Source: Gammaproteobacteria bacterium
Lineage (GTDB): Bacteria; Pseudomonadota; Gammaproteobacteria; Steroidobacterales; UBA11654
Assembly (NCBI GenBank): GCA_012965065.1
Contig: DTSX01000113.1
Location: 1 to 14,099 of the forward strand
Length of the DNA stretch: 14,099 bases
Direction: 5' to 3'
In this document: positions 1 to 7,641 of the stretch, one piece after another
Layout: each line of letters begins with the position of its first letter
Numbering within the stretch: position 1 is the first letter of the stretch
The notes under the pieces: model-generated
What the model was told of the DNA's origin: nothing
Database searches by the model: none
Seen by the model: only the letters and a program-made list of their open reading frames with translations
Translations under genes and position numbers: made by a program

Positions 1-1119
1 GAATTCCAAAAAAGCTCCTCCTCCTGTTGAAATATAACTGATTGAATCCGCTATATTGTATTTCTCAACAACGGCCACCGTATCACCTCCTCCTACAATC
101 TTGAAACCTGAATTTTTCTCAACTGCCTTTGCTAGAGATCGAGTGCCATTGCTAAATTGGTCAAACTCAAAGACACCAACAGGACCATTCCAGATAATGG
201 TTTTAGCTTTATTGATAATATCTTTATAGATTATTGCTGTTTCCGGCCCGATATCCATAATCACATCGTCTTTTTCTATCTCCTCAACTGATTTTGTCTC
301 TGCAATAGCTTCATTTGAGAACTCTTTTGCCACTGTCACATCTATTGGTATAGGTACATTAACACCATCCAGATTGAGTATTCTTGTTGCAGGCTCCACC
401 ATCTCAGGTTCTATTAGAGATTTGCCTGTCTCTTTTCCTTCAGCGAGAAGAAAGGTGTTGGCTATTCCTCCACCAACGATGATGTGATCACACGTCTTAG
501 ACAAAGATTCGATTACACCTAACTTTGAAGAAATTTTAGCTCCACCGATAATGGCTACCAACGGTTTTTCCGGCTCTGATAAAGCCTTGGTTAAATATTC
601 AATCTCTCTACTCAATAATGGCCCAATACAGGCTTGCTCAGCATATTGCACTACCCCAAAGGTGCTGGCATGCTGACGATGTGAAGCACCAAATGCATCC
701 ATCACATAAACATCGCAAAGATTGGCTATTTGTTTTGATAATGACTCGTCGTTAGTTTTCTCGCCTTTTAGGTATCGTGTGTTTTCACACAAAATTAATT
801 TATCATTAATATCTGGAATCCCTTCGATCCAATCGGCTAGGAAACAGACAGGTTTACCCATTAACTCTTCGAGTTTTCTGGCAACCGGCTCCAAACTAAA
901 AGAACCGTCCAATGCTTCTGGATCGGGCCTACCTAGATGCGATAAGAGGATGACTTTAGCGCCTTTTGATAAAGCTATCTCAATAGTCGGCAATGCAGCT
1001 TTGATTCGAGCTGCACTGATAATAACTCCCTTTTCTATTGGAACATTTAAATCGAGGCGAATCATGGTTCGCAAACCCTGCAGATCCAGATCCTGCATTA
1101 GAGGGATTTGCATGTCCAT
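1..1119 (-). CDS. pgk: Phosphoglycerate kinase, 3' end cut by window edge
   Basis: Phosphoglycerate kinase transfers phosphate between 1,3-bisphosphoglycerate and ADP in the cytoplasm; it is reversible and serves glycolysis, gluconeogenesis and the Calvin cycle. The minus frame is open for 373 codons from an ATG at 1119 to the window edge. Family motifs occur in order: RLDLNVP (21-27), SHLGRP (60-65), ENTRYLKGEK (112-121), DAFGASHR (141-148), GGAKISSKL (192-200), GGGIANTFL (216-224), WNGPVGVFE (310-318), GGGDTVAVVEK (343-353) and STGGGAFLE (364-372). The last of these lies close to the C-terminus in full-length enzymes (about 387-395 aa), so only some 15-20 residues are missing. The start is 11 bp after the gap stop, with a weak TAAGG overlapping that stop; a second ATG two codons in (1113) is an alternative. 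It is the third gene of the tkt-gap-pgk operon. Confidence 0.96.
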   Translation of the reverse strand, partial: MDMQIPLMQDLDLQGLRTMIRLDLNVPIEKGVIISAARIKAALPTIEIALSKGAKVILLSHLGRPDPEALDGSFSLEPVARKLEELMGKPVCFLADWIEGIPDINDKLILCENTRYLKGEKTNDESLSKQIANLCDVYVMDAFGASHRQHASTFGVVQYAEQACIGPLLSREIEYLTKALSEPEKPLVAIIGGAKISSKLGVIESLSKTCDHIIVGGGIANTFLLAEGKETGKSLIEPEMVEPATRILNLDGVNVPIPIDVTVAKEFSNEAIAETKSVEEIEKDDVIMDIGPETAIIYKDIINKAKTIIWNGPVGVFEFDQFSNGTRSLAKAVEKNSGFKIVGGGDTVAVVEKYNIADSISYISTGGGAFLEF

Positions 1120-1130
1120 TGATTTAGACC

Positions 1131-2144
1131 TTAATCGGCATTAATCAATGCCAAGGTGGTATCCAACATGCGATTAGAAAAGCCCCATTCATTGTCATAC
1201 CAAGAACAGACCTTAACCAAGGTGCCTTCTTGAACTTTAGTCATGGTGGCGTCGTAAGTTGATGAGGCAGGATTGTGGTTAAAATCAATCGATACGAGTG
1301 GTCCGTCACTGTAATCCAACACCCCTTTTAGGTCTCCTGAAGACGCTTCTTTCATAACATCATGGATTTCTTCCACAGTTGTTGCCCTTGAAGCGACAAA
1401 GCTCAAATCTACCAATGAGACATTGATCGTTGGCACCCTAATTGAAAAGCCATCCAGTTTGCCCTGCAACTCAGGCAATACGAGCCCAACAGCTGAGGCC
1501 GCACCGGTTTTGGTTGGAATCATCGATTGTGTAGCCGAACGTGCTCGTCTCAAATCCTTGTGCAAGACATCGTTTAGAACTTGATCGTTTGTGTATGCAT
1601 GAATCGTTGTCATAATCCCGCTCTCAACACCAATCTTTTCATGCAAAGGCTTGACCAGTGGGGCTAAACAATTGGTGGTACAAGAAGCATTGGAAATAAT
1701 CTGATGATCTTTTGAAAGGGTGTGATGGTTCACACCATAGACAATCGTGGCATCAACCTCAGAACCGGCAGGTGCTGAGAGAACCACTTTTTTGGCTCCT
1801 GCTATGAGGTGTTTGCTGGCTAGGTCACGAGTTCTAAAAAATCCCGTGCATTCAAGCACGACATCTACGCCTAAATCGCCCCAAGGGAGTTTTTCTGGGT
1901 CGCGTTCTGCAAATACTTTAATCTCTTTGCCATCAATGACCAAAGCATCGCCCTTGACCTCAACATCAAACGGGAAAATACCGTGTACTGTGTCGTATTT
2001 TGTCAGATAGGCATTACTGTCCGCATCGCCCAAGTCATTAATTGCGAGAATCTCAAGTTCATTAGTACGGTTGCTTTCAAAAAGTGCCTTTAAGATGTTT
2101 CTCCCTATTCTGCCGTAACCGTTTATTGCAATTTTTACCGCCAT
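1131..2144 (-). CDS. gap: Type I glyceraldehyde-3-phosphate dehydrogenase
   Basis: This enzyme oxidises glyceraldehyde 3-phosphate to 1,3-bisphosphoglycerate with NAD(P) and phosphate, or runs in reverse in gluconeogenesis and the Calvin cycle. The 337 aa length is normal. Visible features are the Rossmann motif NGYGRIGR (8-15), INDL with Asp37 (a residue that favours NAD), the active-site segment SNASCTTN with catalytic Cys155, His182 in TIHAYTND, the phosphate-binding stretch around ATQSMIPTKTGAA (204-216), and the C-terminal WYDNEWGFSNRM. The TQSMIPTKTGAA form matches the GapA class rather than erythrose-4-phosphate dehydrogenase. The stretch before the LRRAR segment does not carry the classical Leu-Pro pair, so cofactor preference is not fully settled. 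The ATG at 2144 has a strong AGGAG six bases upstream. The gene lies 14 bp after tkt and 11 bp before pgk, consistent with one transcript. Confidence 0.97.
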   Translation of the reverse strand: MAVKIAINGYGRIGRNILKALFESNRTNELEILAINDLGDADSNAYLTKYDTVHGIFPFDVEVKGDALVIDGKEIKVFAERDPEKLPWGDLGVDVVLECTGFFRTRDLASKHLIAGAKKVVLSAPAGSEVDATIVYGVNHHTLSKDHQIISNASCTTNCLAPLVKPLHEKIGVESGIMTTIHAYTNDQVLNDVLHKDLRRARSATQSMIPTKTGAASAVGLVLPELQGKLDGFSIRVPTINVSLVDLSFVASRATTVEEIHDVMKEASSGDLKGVLDYSDGPLVSIDFNHNPASSTYDATMTKVQEGTLVKVCSWYDNEWGFSNRMLDTTLALINAD

Positions 2145-2158
2145 TCCAGTCTCCTAAT

Positions 2159-4126
2159 TTAATTTTCAATCATTGTAATTAAGTGTTTATAGACATTTTC
2201 ATCTGAAAATCCGAAATGTTTAAATAAATCAGACCCAGGTGCAGATTTACCATAAGACTCCATTCCAATCATACAACCTCTTGGTCCAACATACCTAAAC
2301 CAGCTGCTTGTGATTGCAGCCTCAATCACCATTACTTTTTGAAAATCTGGTGGCAAAACTCCATCCAGATACTTTTGGGGCTGTTGTTGAAAAATCTCCA
2401 AGCAAGGTATTGAAACAACTCTAACACTGTGACCGCTCTCAGAAGCTTTGATCGCGGCATTCATAGCCAGATGAACCTCCGATCCCGTTGCAATGATAAT
2501 AGCATCGAGTTGTTCATTGGCACCGTCTTTTAGCACATACCCTCCTCGGGAAATCTTTTTGATTTGTTCTTCAGACCTCTCCCATTGAGAAAGTGTTTGT
2601 CTTGTTAAGACCAATGCTGTGGGGTTTTTTCTATTTTCAACCGCTGAACGCCATGCAAATGAAGTCTCTAAAGTGTCGCAAGGTCGCCAAACATTCATCC
2701 CTGGAATTAGCCTCAAACTGGGCAAGTGTTCTACAGGTTGATGTGTCGGCCCATCTTCACCCAACCCAATAGAATCATGGGTAAAGACGTGAATAACCCC
2801 CAATTCCATCAGTGCTGACATTCGTAAGGAATTTCTACTGTAATCTGAAAATGTTAAAAACGTGCCTCCATAGGGAATAAAACCTCCATGAAGAGCAATG
2901 CCATTCATGATAGCGCCCATGCCAAATTCCCTAACACCATAAAAAATATAGTTTCCATTTACATCATCGGCAGTCACAGCTTTTGATGCTCGGTGATAGG
3001 TGCAATTGGAACCTGTCAGATCTGCTGACCCACCGATTAATTCTGGTAAGCCTTTTTCTAAGGCATTCAAAACAATCAAAGAAGATTTTCTTGTTGCAAC
3101 AGAGTCAGGATTTTTTTGTAAATCATCAATTAAAACTTCGAGCCCTTGAAAGCAACTATCTAGAAATTTTCCATCCAATCTCCTTTGCAATTCTTTTCCT
3201 TTCGCAGGGAAATTTTTCTTAAAATTGTTGAACAAATCCATCCAATGCCGTTCCACTGCTTGCCCTTTTTTTGTGGCATTCCATTCATTCTTAATCTCAT
3301 CTGGAATCTCAAATGGTGGGTAATCCCATTGCAGCTTTTCCCTAACAGCCAGTATTTCTTCATCCCCCAAAGGAGCGCCGTGTGTGTCTGCCGTCCCTGC
3401 TTTATTAGGTGCCCCAAACCCGATAATAGTTTTACAGGCCAATAATGATGGCTGTGTTTCAATATCTTGTGCTTCCCTTATGGCCTGTTTTACTTGCTCA
3501 GGATTGTGGCCATCTATGTTTTTAATTACGTGCCAGCCATAAGCTTTAAATCGTTGGCATACATTTTCGGTGAACCACCCTTGGACTTCACCATCAATTG
3601 AGATCCCATTGTCATCGTAGAAACAAATCAGTTTGCCTAGCTGAAGTGTTCCGGCAAGTGAACATACTTCATGGGAAATTCCCTCCATCATGCAACCATC
3701 CCCAGAAAAAACGTACGTAAAATGGTCCACAATTGGAAAATCATCTTCATTAAATTGTTCCGATAATATTTTTTCAGCCAATGCCATACCAACAGCATTT
3801 CCAAGCCCTTGTCCAAGCGGCCCAGTTGTCGTTTCTACACCAAGGTCCAGATCATATTCTGGGTGTCCAGGTGTTTTGGAATTCAACTGTCTAAACTTTT
3901 GTATTTCTTCAATTGAAAGGCCATAGCCTGAAAGGTATAACAAGGAATAAAGCAACATTGAGCCGTGGCCATTGGACAAAATAAATCGATCTCTATTTGA
4001 CCAGTGTGGATTTGCTGGGTTGTGCTTTAGAAAATCGTTCCAGAGAACCTCTGCAATATCAGCCATGCCCATGGGCATCCCAGGATGCCCAGAATTTGCT
4101 TTCTGAACGGCATCACAAGAAAGCAT
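2159..4126 (-). CDS. tkt: Transketolase (first ATG given; true start probably at 4159)
   Basis: This is the thiamine-diphosphate enzyme moving two-carbon units between sugar phosphates in the pentose phosphate pathway and Calvin cycle. From the first ATG it is 655 aa. Visible are SGHPG with His14, GPLGQG (102-107), the ThDP/metal site GDGCMMEG (142-149) and DDNGIS (171-176), HGAPLG (249-254), GGSADLTGSN (365-374), catalytic Glu400 in VREFGMG, and the His-containing stretches FTHDSIGLGEDGPTHQP and LTRQTL. Compared with E. coli TktA (663 aa, as I recall it; His26, Glu411), residues here are numbered 11-12 lower, so the N-terminus from this ATG is too short. The upstream in-frame codons 4159-4127 encode the expected LANAIR segment; see the separate entry. 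It heads the tkt-gap-pgk operon, and its stop is 14 bp before gap. Confidence 0.97.
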   Translation of the reverse strand: MLSCDAVQKANSGHPGMPMGMADIAEVLWNDFLKHNPANPHWSNRDRFILSNGHGSMLLYSLLYLSGYGLSIEEIQKFRQLNSKTPGHPEYDLDLGVETTTGPLGQGLGNAVGMALAEKILSEQFNEDDFPIVDHFTYVFSGDGCMMEGISHEVCSLAGTLQLGKLICFYDDNGISIDGEVQGWFTENVCQRFKAYGWHVIKNIDGHNPEQVKQAIREAQDIETQPSLLACKTIIGFGAPNKAGTADTHGAPLGDEEILAVREKLQWDYPPFEIPDEIKNEWNATKKGQAVERHWMDLFNNFKKNFPAKGKELQRRLDGKFLDSCFQGLEVLIDDLQKNPDSVATRKSSLIVLNALEKGLPELIGGSADLTGSNCTYHRASKAVTADDVNGNYIFYGVREFGMGAIMNGIALHGGFIPYGGTFLTFSDYSRNSLRMSALMELGVIHVFTHDSIGLGEDGPTHQPVEHLPSLRLIPGMNVWRPCDTLETSFAWRSAVENRKNPTALVLTRQTLSQWERSEEQIKKISRGGYVLKDGANEQLDAIIIATGSEVHLAMNAAIKASESGHSVRVVSIPCLEIFQQQPQKYLDGVLPPDFQKVMVIEAAITSSWFRYVGPRGCMIGMESYGKSAPGSDLFKHFGFSDENVYKHLITMIEN

Positions 4127-4159
4127 TCGTATTGCGTTGGCTAATGTAAGCTTATTGAT
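4127..4159 (-). other. Probable N-terminal extension of transketolase with an ATC start
   Basis: In frame with tkt, upstream of its first ATG, the codons read ATC AAT AAG CTT ACA TTA GCC AAC GCA ATA CGA, giving xNKLTLANAIR before MLSCDAVQ. LANAIR directly before this point is conserved in transketolases. The frame is closed by TAA at 4171-4169, and no ATG, GTG, TTG or CTG occurs between that stop and 4126. A TAAGG Shine-Dalgarno on the minus strand ends seven bases before the ATC at 4159-4157; another ATC precedes it at 4162-4160. Starting at 4159 gives 666 aa and puts the key histidine at residue 25, close to the family norm. Either initiation is at AUC or one base of the true start codon is misread in this sequence. 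Confidence 0.6.
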
Positions 4160-4271
4160 GATTGAACCTTAATCTTTTTTTTTGCAAATATCTAATTAAG
4201 TGTGATTGTATGTAAACAAAACCATTTTCTAACACTAGAGGATCACTCGCAAGAGATTTTCAGATAAACTT

Positions 4272-4299
4272 TTAACTTAGCAAAATGTACTGATATAAT
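4272..4299 (+). promoter_or_regulatory. Candidate sigma-70 promoter of metK (extended -10)
   Basis: A perfect TATAAT lies at 4294-4299, preceded by TGA so that it reads as an extended -10 (TGnTATAAT). A 4/6 match to the -35 box, TTAACT, lies at 4272-4277 with a 16 bp spacer. The predicted transcript start near 4306 leaves a leader of roughly 36 bases before the metK GTG, too short for a SAM-binding riboswitch. The rest of the divergent spacer (4160-4271) must also hold the tkt promoter. A TTTACA with a poor TAGATA 16 bp further on in the minus direction is the best I can offer there, and I do not call it. Confidence 0.55.
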
Positions 4300-4330
4300 T
4301 CATTTTCTTCTAAACATGCTGCAACAATAA

Positions 4331-4337
4331 AAGGAGA
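4331..4337 (+). promoter_or_regulatory. Strong ribosome binding site deciding the GTG start of metK
   Basis: AAGGAGA at 4331-4337 sits five bases (counted from AAGGAG) before GTG at 4342. This supports the GTG as the real initiation codon, and the resulting N-terminus (GKSLYLMTSESVSEGHPDK) matches the usual start of SAM synthases. Confidence 0.75.
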
Positions 4338-4341
4338 TTAA

Positions 4342-5505
4342 GTGGGTAAATCTTTGTATCTCATGACCTCGGAATCGGTCAGTGAAGGACATCCTGACAA
4401 AATGGCTGATCAAATTTCAGATGCCATTCTGGATGCGATTATAAGTGAGGACAAAACCTGCAGGGTTGCAGTCGAAACTTTGGTTAAAACTGGGCTCGTT
4501 GTTATCGCTGGCGAAATTACAACCACAGCTGAAATTGATTACGAGGAAGTAACTAGAAATACCATTGAAAACATCGGCTACAACAGAGAAGAATTGGGCT
4601 TTGACCATAAATCATGCGAGGTATTGTCAGCGATTAGCAAGCAGTCTCCTGAAATTGCAATGGGTGTTGATCGTGATGCTGAAGAAAACCAAGGAGCTGG
4701 CGACCAAGGATTAATGTTTGGTTATGCTACACGTGAGACCAAAGAATTAATGCCTGCAACAATAGTTTTTGCTCATCGATTGGTCAAGAAACAATCGAGC
4801 GTAAGAAAAAATCATGAATTAGATTGGTTAAGGCCTGATGCTAAAAGCCAAGTGACGATCAGGTATAAAGATGGAAAGCCTGAGTACATAGACACAGTCG
4901 TTTTATCTACACAACATGATGAAAACATAAGCGCACCGGATATTCAACAAGGAGTAATGGAAAAAATTATAGCTCCTACACTCCCTCCTGCCCTTATCTC
5001 ATCAAATACAAAATTCTTGATAAACCCCACAGGGAGTTTTGTAATAGGCGGTCCAGTTGGAGACTGTGGCCTTACTGGAAGAAAGATCATTGTAGATACC
5101 TATGGCGGGATGGCAAGACATGGCGGTGGTGCTTTTTCCGGAAAAGACCCCTCAAAAGTGGATCGTTCTGCGGCTTATGCTGCAAGATACGTAGCCAAAA
5201 ACATTGTCGCTGCTGGTCTTGCTGATCGTTGTGAAGTCCAAGTTTCTTATGCCATCGGCGTTGCAGAGCCAACTTCGATTAGAGTCAAAACATTTGATAC
5301 AGAAAAAATAAACAATGAGAAAATTACTGACTTGGTTCAAGAGAATTTTGATTTAACTCCTTTTGGGATTATTAAAATGTTGGATCTGTTAAAACCAATT
5401 TACAAGAACACAGCTGCTTATGGCCATTTTGGGAGGGAAAATGAAGGGTTTTCTTGGGAAATAACCGACAAAGCTGAGCTTTTAAAAGAACAAGCAGGTT
5501 TATAA
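4342..5505 (+). CDS. metK: S-adenosylmethionine synthase (methionine adenosyltransferase)
   Basis: MetK makes S-adenosylmethionine from methionine and ATP in the cytoplasm, releasing phosphate and pyrophosphate. The product is 387 aa, the usual bacterial length (about 380-400). Signatures are SESVSEGHPDK (10-20), GAGDQGLMFGYA (118-129), FLINPTGSF (225-233), DCGLTGRKIIVDTYGG (241-256) and the glycine-rich GGGAFSGKDPSKVDRSAAY (261-279). The start codon is GTG, chosen because of the strong AAGGAGA just upstream and the correct N-terminal alignment. It is transcribed away from the tkt operon and followed closely by ahcY on the same strand, so the two activated-methyl-cycle genes probably share one mRNA from the extended -10 promoter. 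No riboswitch fold is evident in the short leader. Confidence 0.98.
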   Translation: MGKSLYLMTSESVSEGHPDKMADQISDAILDAIISEDKTCRVAVETLVKTGLVVIAGEITTTAEIDYEEVTRNTIENIGYNREELGFDHKSCEVLSAISKQSPEIAMGVDRDAEENQGAGDQGLMFGYATRETKELMPATIVFAHRLVKKQSSVRKNHELDWLRPDAKSQVTIRYKDGKPEYIDTVVLSTQHDENISAPDIQQGVMEKIIAPTLPPALISSNTKFLINPTGSFVIGGPVGDCGLTGRKIIVDTYGGMARHGGGAFSGKDPSKVDRSAAYAARYVAKNIVAAGLADRCEVQVSYAIGVAEPTSIRVKTFDTEKINNEKITDLVQENFDLTPFGIIKMLDLLKPIYKNTAAYGHFGRENEGFSWEITDKAELLKEQAGL

Positions 5506-5558
5506 TTAGGCAAAGAATCTAGTAAAATGGGAAATGATCTTTGATAGAGAAAAATAAT

Positions 5559-6872
5559 ATGGTGATTGAGTTAGCAAAAAATAGGAATCAGGATTTCAAA
5601 ATTTCAGATATTGGTTTGGCCGAATGGGGAGAAAAAGAGATAGGAATAGCAGAAACTGAAATGCCCGGCCTGATGGCAATGCGAAAAGAATTTGGGTCAA
5701 AAAAACCACTCAAAGGAGCCCAAATTGCTGGGTGCCTGCATATGACCATTCAAACAGCAGTTCTAATTGAAACATTGATTGCATTGGGTGCAGAAGTAAG
5801 ATGGTCTTCCTGTAATATTTTTTCTACACAAGATCATGCTGCTGCTGCTGTGGCCAAGAAAGGCGTACCCGTTTTTGCTTGGAAAGGTGAAACTGAAGAA
5901 GAATATTGGTGGTGTGTTGAACAAATCATTCAAGGACCCGATGGTTGGGTTCCTAATATGATCCTTGACGATGGCGGCGACCTTACTTTGGTGATGCATG
6001 AAAAATACCCCGAGCTTTTAAAAAATGTCAAAGGGATCTCTGAAGAAACGACAACGGGTGTACAAAGACTCTATGAAATGGAAGAAAATGCAACGCTTTT
6101 ATGTCCTGCAATCAATGTGAACGATTCTGTAACGAAATCTAAGTTTGATAATCTGTACGGTTGTAGAGAATCCCTGGTTGATGGAATCAAGCGGGCAACA
6201 GACGTAATGATTGCTGGCAAGATTGCTGTTGTTTGCGGGTATGGAGATGTTGGTAAGGGCTGTGCTCAAAGCCTCAGCTCACTCGGTGCAACGGTTTGGG
6301 TAACGGAAATTGATCCAATTTGTGCTCTGCAAGCAGCCATGGAAGGTTATCGTGTTGTAACCATGGAGGATGCTTGCTCAGAGGCTGATATTTTTGTTAC
6401 AGCAACTGGAAATTATCATGTCATTAACCTGTCGCATATGGAACAAATGAAAGACCAATCCATTATTTGTAATATTGGCCATTTTGATAATGAAATTGAT
6501 GTTGAATCTTTAGAAAAGTTTGAATGGATCAATATTAAACCACAAGTTGACCATATAGTTTTTCCAGATGGTAAAAAAATTATTCTACTAGCAGAAGGAA
6601 GATTGGTTAATTTAGGCTGTGCTACAGGACATCCAAGTTTTGTGATGTCAAATTCATTTACAAATCAAACACTTGCACAGATTGAACTGTGGCAGAACCC
6701 GGACAAATATGAAAAGAAAGTTTATGTTCTTCCAAAATTACTTGATGAAAAAGTTGCCCGTCTGCATTTGGACAAAGTTGGAGCAAAATTAACACAGCTT
6801 ACTAAGAAACAGGCTGAGTACATCAGGGTATCGGAGCAAGGGCCTTATAAAGCGGATCTCTATCGCTATTGA
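5559..6872 (+). CDS. ahcY: S-adenosylhomocysteine hydrolase (adenosylhomocysteinase)
   Basis: AhcY reversibly splits S-adenosylhomocysteine into homocysteine and adenosine using tightly bound NAD, clearing the product of SAM-dependent methylation. From ATG 5559 it is 437 aa, within the bacterial range. Residues (this start): GCLHMTIQTA near 58-67, DHAAAA near 92-97, WKGETEEEYWWC near 108-119, the NDSVTKSKFDN substrate/cofactor region near 188-198, the NAD-binding loop CGYGDVGKG at 226-234, and the C-terminal Lys-x-x-x-Tyr-Arg-Tyr tail that reaches into the partner subunit's NAD site. An in-frame TTG at 5541 would add six residues and has GGGA eight bases upstream. I prefer the ATG, preceded by AGAGA at eight bases, but the evidence is thin. 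It follows metK by 53 bp. Many bacteria place metF after ahcY; here a phosphodiesterase follows instead. Confidence 0.97.
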   Translation: MVIELAKNRNQDFKISDIGLAEWGEKEIGIAETEMPGLMAMRKEFGSKKPLKGAQIAGCLHMTIQTAVLIETLIALGAEVRWSSCNIFSTQDHAAAAVAKKGVPVFAWKGETEEEYWWCVEQIIQGPDGWVPNMILDDGGDLTLVMHEKYPELLKNVKGISEETTTGVQRLYEMEENATLLCPAINVNDSVTKSKFDNLYGCRESLVDGIKRATDVMIAGKIAVVCGYGDVGKGCAQSLSSLGATVWVTEIDPICALQAAMEGYRVVTMEDACSEADIFVTATGNYHVINLSHMEQMKDQSIICNIGHFDNEIDVESLEKFEWINIKPQVDHIVFPDGKKIILLAEGRLVNLGCATGHPSFVMSNSFTNQTLAQIELWQNPDKYEKKVYVLPKLLDEKVARLHLDKVGAKLTQLTKKQAEYIRVSEQGPYKADLYRY

Positions 6873-6899
6873 TTTGACATTTAATCCTTGTGAGCCTTT

Positions 6900-7634
6900 T
6901 TGATCTCCTTAATACAAATCACTGATCCACATTTAACCGAAAATAAAAAAACCGAAGTTAGATCGTGGAATACTCTGTCATCCTTTCAAAGGACAGTAGA
7001 TTGTATTAAAACCAATGAAAATCCAGATTTCATATTAGTCTCGGGCGATATATCAGAAGATGGCACCAAGAAAAGTTATGTGGCTTATCAGAAAGGAATA
7101 GAACGTTTTGAAAAACCGGTTTTTACCATTCTAGGTAATCACGATAACCACAAGAATTTTCACGCTGTTTTTGGAACAAAATTTTCATCAGTTGAAAAAA
7201 TAACCCTGTCAGAATCTTGGTTGATAATAACTATAGATAGCACTTCAATGAACAAAGAATCTGGCCACATAACAAAACAACAAATGCATTCACTCAGAAA
7301 ATTGATTGCAAACAATAAAGATAAAAGTCTAGTTATATGCCTTCATCATCAACCCATCAAAATGGGTTTCTGGATCGATCAAGTGGGGCTAGAAAATTCA
7401 GATCAATTTATTGCTTCAATTGCCAATCAATCCAATGTAAAGGCTGTTGTCTGGGGTCACGTTCACCATGAGTCCGAGAGTGCACTGGGATCAATTAAGA
7501 TGCTATCAACCCCCTCCACATGCTATCAATTTTGCGGAAATGCAGAGAAGCCAGATACAAACAAACCAGGCTATAGAAAAATCAAATTATTCAAGTCAGG
7601 AAAATTGGAAACCAAAGTGGTTCGCATAGATTGA
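6900..7634 (+). CDS. cpdA: CpdA-like class III 3',5'-cyclic nucleotide phosphodiesterase (calcineurin-like metallophosphoesterase)
   Basis: The 244 aa product carries the complete metal-binding set of the CpdA family: Asp9 and His11 (TDPH), Asp50 (VSGD), Asn80 with catalytic His81 (GNHD), His149 or 150 (LHHQP), and His187 and His189 (GHVHH). Spacing agrees with E. coli CpdA, which hydrolyses cAMP to AMP with a dimetal centre. Substrate is inferred from family; other small phosphoesters remain possible. The frame opens right after an in-frame TGA (6891-6893), and TTG at 6900 is the only recognised start codon that keeps the conserved first strand (ISLIQITDPH); ribosome binding signals are poor. 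It lies 27 bp after ahcY, so probably the end of the metK-ahcY transcript, and it converges with the LON-domain gene seven bases away. It is slightly shorter than E. coli CpdA (about 275 aa). Confidence 0.85.
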   Translation: MISLIQITDPHLTENKKTEVRSWNTLSSFQRTVDCIKTNENPDFILVSGDISEDGTKKSYVAYQKGIERFEKPVFTILGNHDNHKNFHAVFGTKFSSVEKITLSESWLIITIDSTSMNKESGHITKQQMHSLRKLIANNKDKSLVICLHHQPIKMGFWIDQVGLENSDQFIASIANQSNVKAVVWGHVHHESESALGSIKMLSTPSTCYQFCGNAEKPDTNKPGYRKIKLFKSGKLETKVVRID

Positions 7635-7641
7635 ATTGTAA

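Noticed and set aside
1..6. EcoRI site (GAATTC) exactly at the window start, suggesting a cloning junction
   Set aside because: Further GAATTC sites occur inside the window (for example near 3880, 9610 and 12183), pgk continues in frame to base 1, and no vector sequence is visible. It may be a sub-clone edge but says nothing about biology.
722..1144. A 140-codon plus-strand reading frame
   Set aside because: It lies wholly opposite pgk, whose motifs are clear on the minus strand. Its predicted protein resembles no family I know, and it has no ribosome binding site.
4300..4341. A possible SAM or SAH riboswitch ahead of metK or between metK and ahcY
   Set aside because: The predicted metK leader is only about 36 bases and the metK-ahcY gap about 53. 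I see no paired stems or conserved core matching SAM-I, SAM-II/V, SAM/SAH or SAH classes.
6874..6879. A perfect TTGACA between ahcY and the phosphodiesterase gene as a separate promoter
   Set aside because: No -10-like sequence lies 16-18 bp downstream, and a start there would fall inside the phosphodiesterase gene.
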